Shown one piece after another: positions 8,266-11,411 of a stretch of DNA of 11,411 bases. Each line of letters opens with the position of its first letter. The stretch's first letter is position 1. The stretch comes from Burkholderiales bacterium (GTDB taxonomy: Bacteria > Pseudomonadota > Gammaproteobacteria > Burkholderiales > JAEUMW01), in NCBI GenBank assembly GCA_016791285.1, contig JAEUMX010000126.1, positions 1-11,411 on the forward strand, read 5' to 3'. The notes beneath the pieces are model-generated. The model was not told the origin of the DNA, made no database searches, and saw nothing but the letters and a program-made list of their open reading frames with translations. Made by a program: the position numbers and the translations under genes.

Positions 8266-8736
8266 GTGGACATCAATGCGACACTAATCGGCCAGGCGAT
8301 CTGGTTCGCGATCTTCATCTGGTTCACGATGAAGTTCGTGTGGCCGCCGCTGCAGCGGGCCATCGGCGATCGCCAGAAGCACATCGCGGATGGGCTCGCC
8401 GCTGCGGAGCGCGGCAAGCACGACCTCGAGCTCGCCTCGCACCGCGCCGAGGAGATTCTGCGTTCGGCGAAGGTCCAGGCGCAGGAGATCATCGGCCAGG
8501 CGGACAAGCGCGCGGCCCAGATCGTGGAGGAAGGCAAGGAGGTCGCCAAGCAGGAAGGTGCCAAGCTGGTGGCCGGAGCGCAGGCGGAGATCGAGCGCGA
8601 GATATCGCGCGCCAAGGAAGCGTTGCGGGCGCAGGTCGCGGCGCTGGCCGTGACCGGTGCGTCGAAGATCCTGGAGCGCGAGGTTGACCCCAGGACGCAC
8701 GGCCAGCTGCTGCAGTCGCTCGGCGCCGAGCTCTAG
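8266..8736 (+). CDS. atpF: F1Fo ATP synthase subunit b (AtpF), GTG start
   Basis: Subunit b is the peripheral stalk: two copies tie subunit a in the membrane to delta and alpha at the top of F1. The 156 residues equal the E. coli length. An N-terminal membrane anchor (about 5-27, with IGQAIWFAIFIWFTMKFVWPPL) is followed by a long charged, alanine-rich helix expected to form the right-handed coiled coil: RQKHIADGLAAAERGKHDLE (about 37-56) and EEGKEVAKQEGAKLVAGAQ. The C-terminus (VDPRTHGQLLQSLGAEL) would meet delta. GTG 8266 is chosen because AGGAG sits 8 nt upstream and the product starts V(M)DINATLIGQAI, as in betaproteobacterial relatives. The gap to atpE is 34 bp, and atpH follows after 9 bp. 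Confidence 0.96.
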   Translation: MDINATLIGQAIWFAIFIWFTMKFVWPPLQRAIGDRQKHIADGLAAAERGKHDLELASHRAEEILRSAKVQAQEIIGQADKRAAQIVEEGKEVAKQEGAKLVAGAQAEIEREISRAKEALRAQVAALAVTGASKILEREVDPRTHGQLLQSLGAEL

Positions 8737-8745
8737 GCGGACGAC

Positions 8746-9282
8746 ATGGCCGAACTCGTCACCATCGCGCGCCCGTATGCCGAGGCCGTATTCGAGCTTG
8801 CGAAGCAGGAATCCCAGCTTGGGGCTTGGTCGGATGCGCTCAAGTTCGCAGCGGTCGTGGCCCGCGACGGCCGCATGAAGGCGATGCTTTCCAGCCCGCG
8901 CGTGTCGCATGAGCAGAAGCTCGATCTACTTCTGTCGACCGCAGGCAGTGGCATGTCCGAGGCCGGCAAGAACCTGCTGCGCCTGCTGCTGCGCAACGGC
9001 CGGGCGGAGATACTGCCTGACATCAGCACGTTGTACGAAGAATTGAAGGAGCGCGACGAGGGTATGCTCGAAGCGAGCGTCGCCTCCGCCTTTGCGCTCA
9101 CCGACGATCAGTTGCAGAAGCTCGTCGCGAAGCTGGAGGCTCGATTCAAGCGCAAGATCGTCGCCCGAGCCACGGTTGACCCGGCGCTCATTGGCGGCGC
9201 GGTGATCCGGGTCGGGGACGAGGTTCTCGACGGTTCCGTACGCGGCAAACTGGATGCGATGGCGGCTGCCCTCACGAAATAG
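8746..9282 (+). CDS. atpH: F1Fo ATP synthase subunit delta (AtpH)
   Basis: Subunit delta caps the F1 head and joins it to the b-subunit stalk. The 178 residues compare with 177 in E. coli. The N-terminal helical domain begins [15 protein letters not shown] (6-20), and the C-terminal part carries the family signature [20 protein letters not shown] (144-163). A typical mid-protein stretch is [19 protein letters not shown] (75-93). The start ATG 8746 comes 9 bp after the atpF stop and gives the normal N-terminus. The Shine-Dalgarno is only moderate (AGGCGGA overlapping the atpF stop). The stop codon TAG is itself part of the TAGGAG ribosome binding site of atpA, so the two genes are tightly linked. 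Confidence 0.96.
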   Translation: MAELVTIARPYAEAVFELAKQESQLGAWSDALKFAAVVARDGRMKAMLSSPRVSHEQKLDLLLSTAGSGMSEAGKNLLRLLLRNGRAEILPDISTLYEELKERDEGMLEASVASAFALTDDQLQKLVAKLEARFKRKIVARATVDPALIGGAVIRVGDEVLDGSVRGKLDAMAAALTK

Positions 9283-9290
9283 GAGTCAAC

Positions 9291-10832
<1,542 letters not shown>

Positions 10833-10842
10833 GGCCACGCCG

Positions 10843-11411
10843 ATGCCCGGCAGCAAGGAAATACGCGTCAAGATCCGCAGCGTGCAGAACACGCGCAAGA
10901 TCACCAAGGCGATGGAAATGGTTGCGGCCTCCAAGATGCGCAAGGCCCAGGATCGCATGCGCGCCGCCCGTCCCTACGGCGAGAAGATGCGACTGGTGGC
11001 GGCGCACATGAGCGGCGCCAACCCCGAGTATCGGCACCCGTTCCTCATCAAGCGCCCGGAAGTGAAGAACGTCGGGATGATCGTCATCACCTCGGACAAG
11101 GGGCTTTGCGGCGGCCTCAACACGAACGTGCTGCGGCTTGCCCTGGCGCGCATCAAGGAACTCGAGGCGACGAAAGTCGGCGTGCAGGTCTGCGCCGTCG
11201 GCAACAAGGGGCTGGGTTTCATGCAGCGCATGGGGGCCAACGTCGTGAGCCATGTCGTGGCGCTGGGCGACACGCCGCGGCTCGAGCGGCTGATCGGTCC
11301 GGTGAAGGTGATGATCGACGCCTACACCGAAGGGCGGATCGACGCCCTGTATCTGCTCTACACCAAGTTCATCAACACCATGAAGCAGGAGGCGTTCATC
11401 GAGCCGCTGCT
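10843..11411 (+). CDS. atpG: F1Fo ATP synthase subunit gamma (AtpG), 5' part, runs off window
   Basis: Gamma is the rotating central shaft that couples the c-ring to the catalytic head. The frame is open to the last base, giving 189 of the usual 287-290 or so residues, so the C-terminal third is outside. The N-terminal coiled-coil helix is clear: [36 protein letters not shown] (split as [16 protein letters not shown], 2-17, and [18 protein letters not shown], 19-36). The Rossmann-like middle follows with [17 protein letters not shown] (82-98), a family hallmark. The C-terminal signature helix is not reached. GAGG (10831-10834), overlapping the atpA stop, lies 8 nt before ATG 10843. By operon custom atpD and atpC should follow to the right, but that is expectation, not seen. 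Confidence 0.96.
   Translation, partial: MPGSKEIRVKIRSVQNTRKITKAMEMVAASKMRKAQDRMRAARPYGEKMRLVAAHMSGANPEYRHPFLIKRPEVKNVGMIVITSDKGLCGGLNTNVLRLALARIKELEATKVGVQVCAVGNKGLGFMQRMGANVVSHVVALGDTPRLERLIGPVKVMIDAYTEGRIDALYLLYTKFINTMKQEAFIEPL

Overview
The window is a compact stretch of core bacterial chromosome with all genes on the + strand. The gene order is yidC (3' part), mnmE, two parS sites, mnmG, rsmG, parA, parB, atpI, atpB, atpE, atpF, atpH, atpA and atpG (5' part). This is the usual origin-proximal neighbourhood of proteobacteria. High GC (above 60% by eye), the wording of YidC, AtpF and AtpA, and the direct parAB-to-atpI junction point to a betaproteobacterium. The species cannot be named from the sequence alone. 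No mobile element, CRISPR array, RNA gene, phage gene or broken gene was seen, and no gene-free stretch reaches 300 bases.

Region 1 (1-2406) holds the end of the inner-membrane insertase gene yidC, then mnmE, the GTPase half of the tRNA wobble-uridine modification enzyme. Region 2 (2407-2534) is a 128-bp gap carrying two near-identical parS sites, 26 bp apart centre to centre, and a weak candidate promoter. Region 3 (2535-6682) is a tightly coupled set: mnmG (partner of MnmE), rsmG (16S rRNA m7G methyltransferase), and parA and parB (chromosome segregation). The parS pair is the DNA target of the ParB made 3.4 kb downstream.

Region 4 (6683-11411) is the F1Fo ATP synthase operon, running off the right end inside atpG. 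A 66-bp gap before atpI contains a perfect 17-bp palindrome and a strong-looking promoter (TTGACA, 18 bp, TAGAAT). The -10 of that promoter overlaps the only plausible atpI start codon, which is the main puzzle in the window.

The genes are conventional, and I found no previously undescribed system. The points worth a second look are regulatory: the tandem parS pair placed between mnmE and mnmG, the promoter/start-codon conflict at atpI, the palindrome upstream of it, and the chain of overlapping or Shine-Dalgarno-free starts that implies translational coupling.
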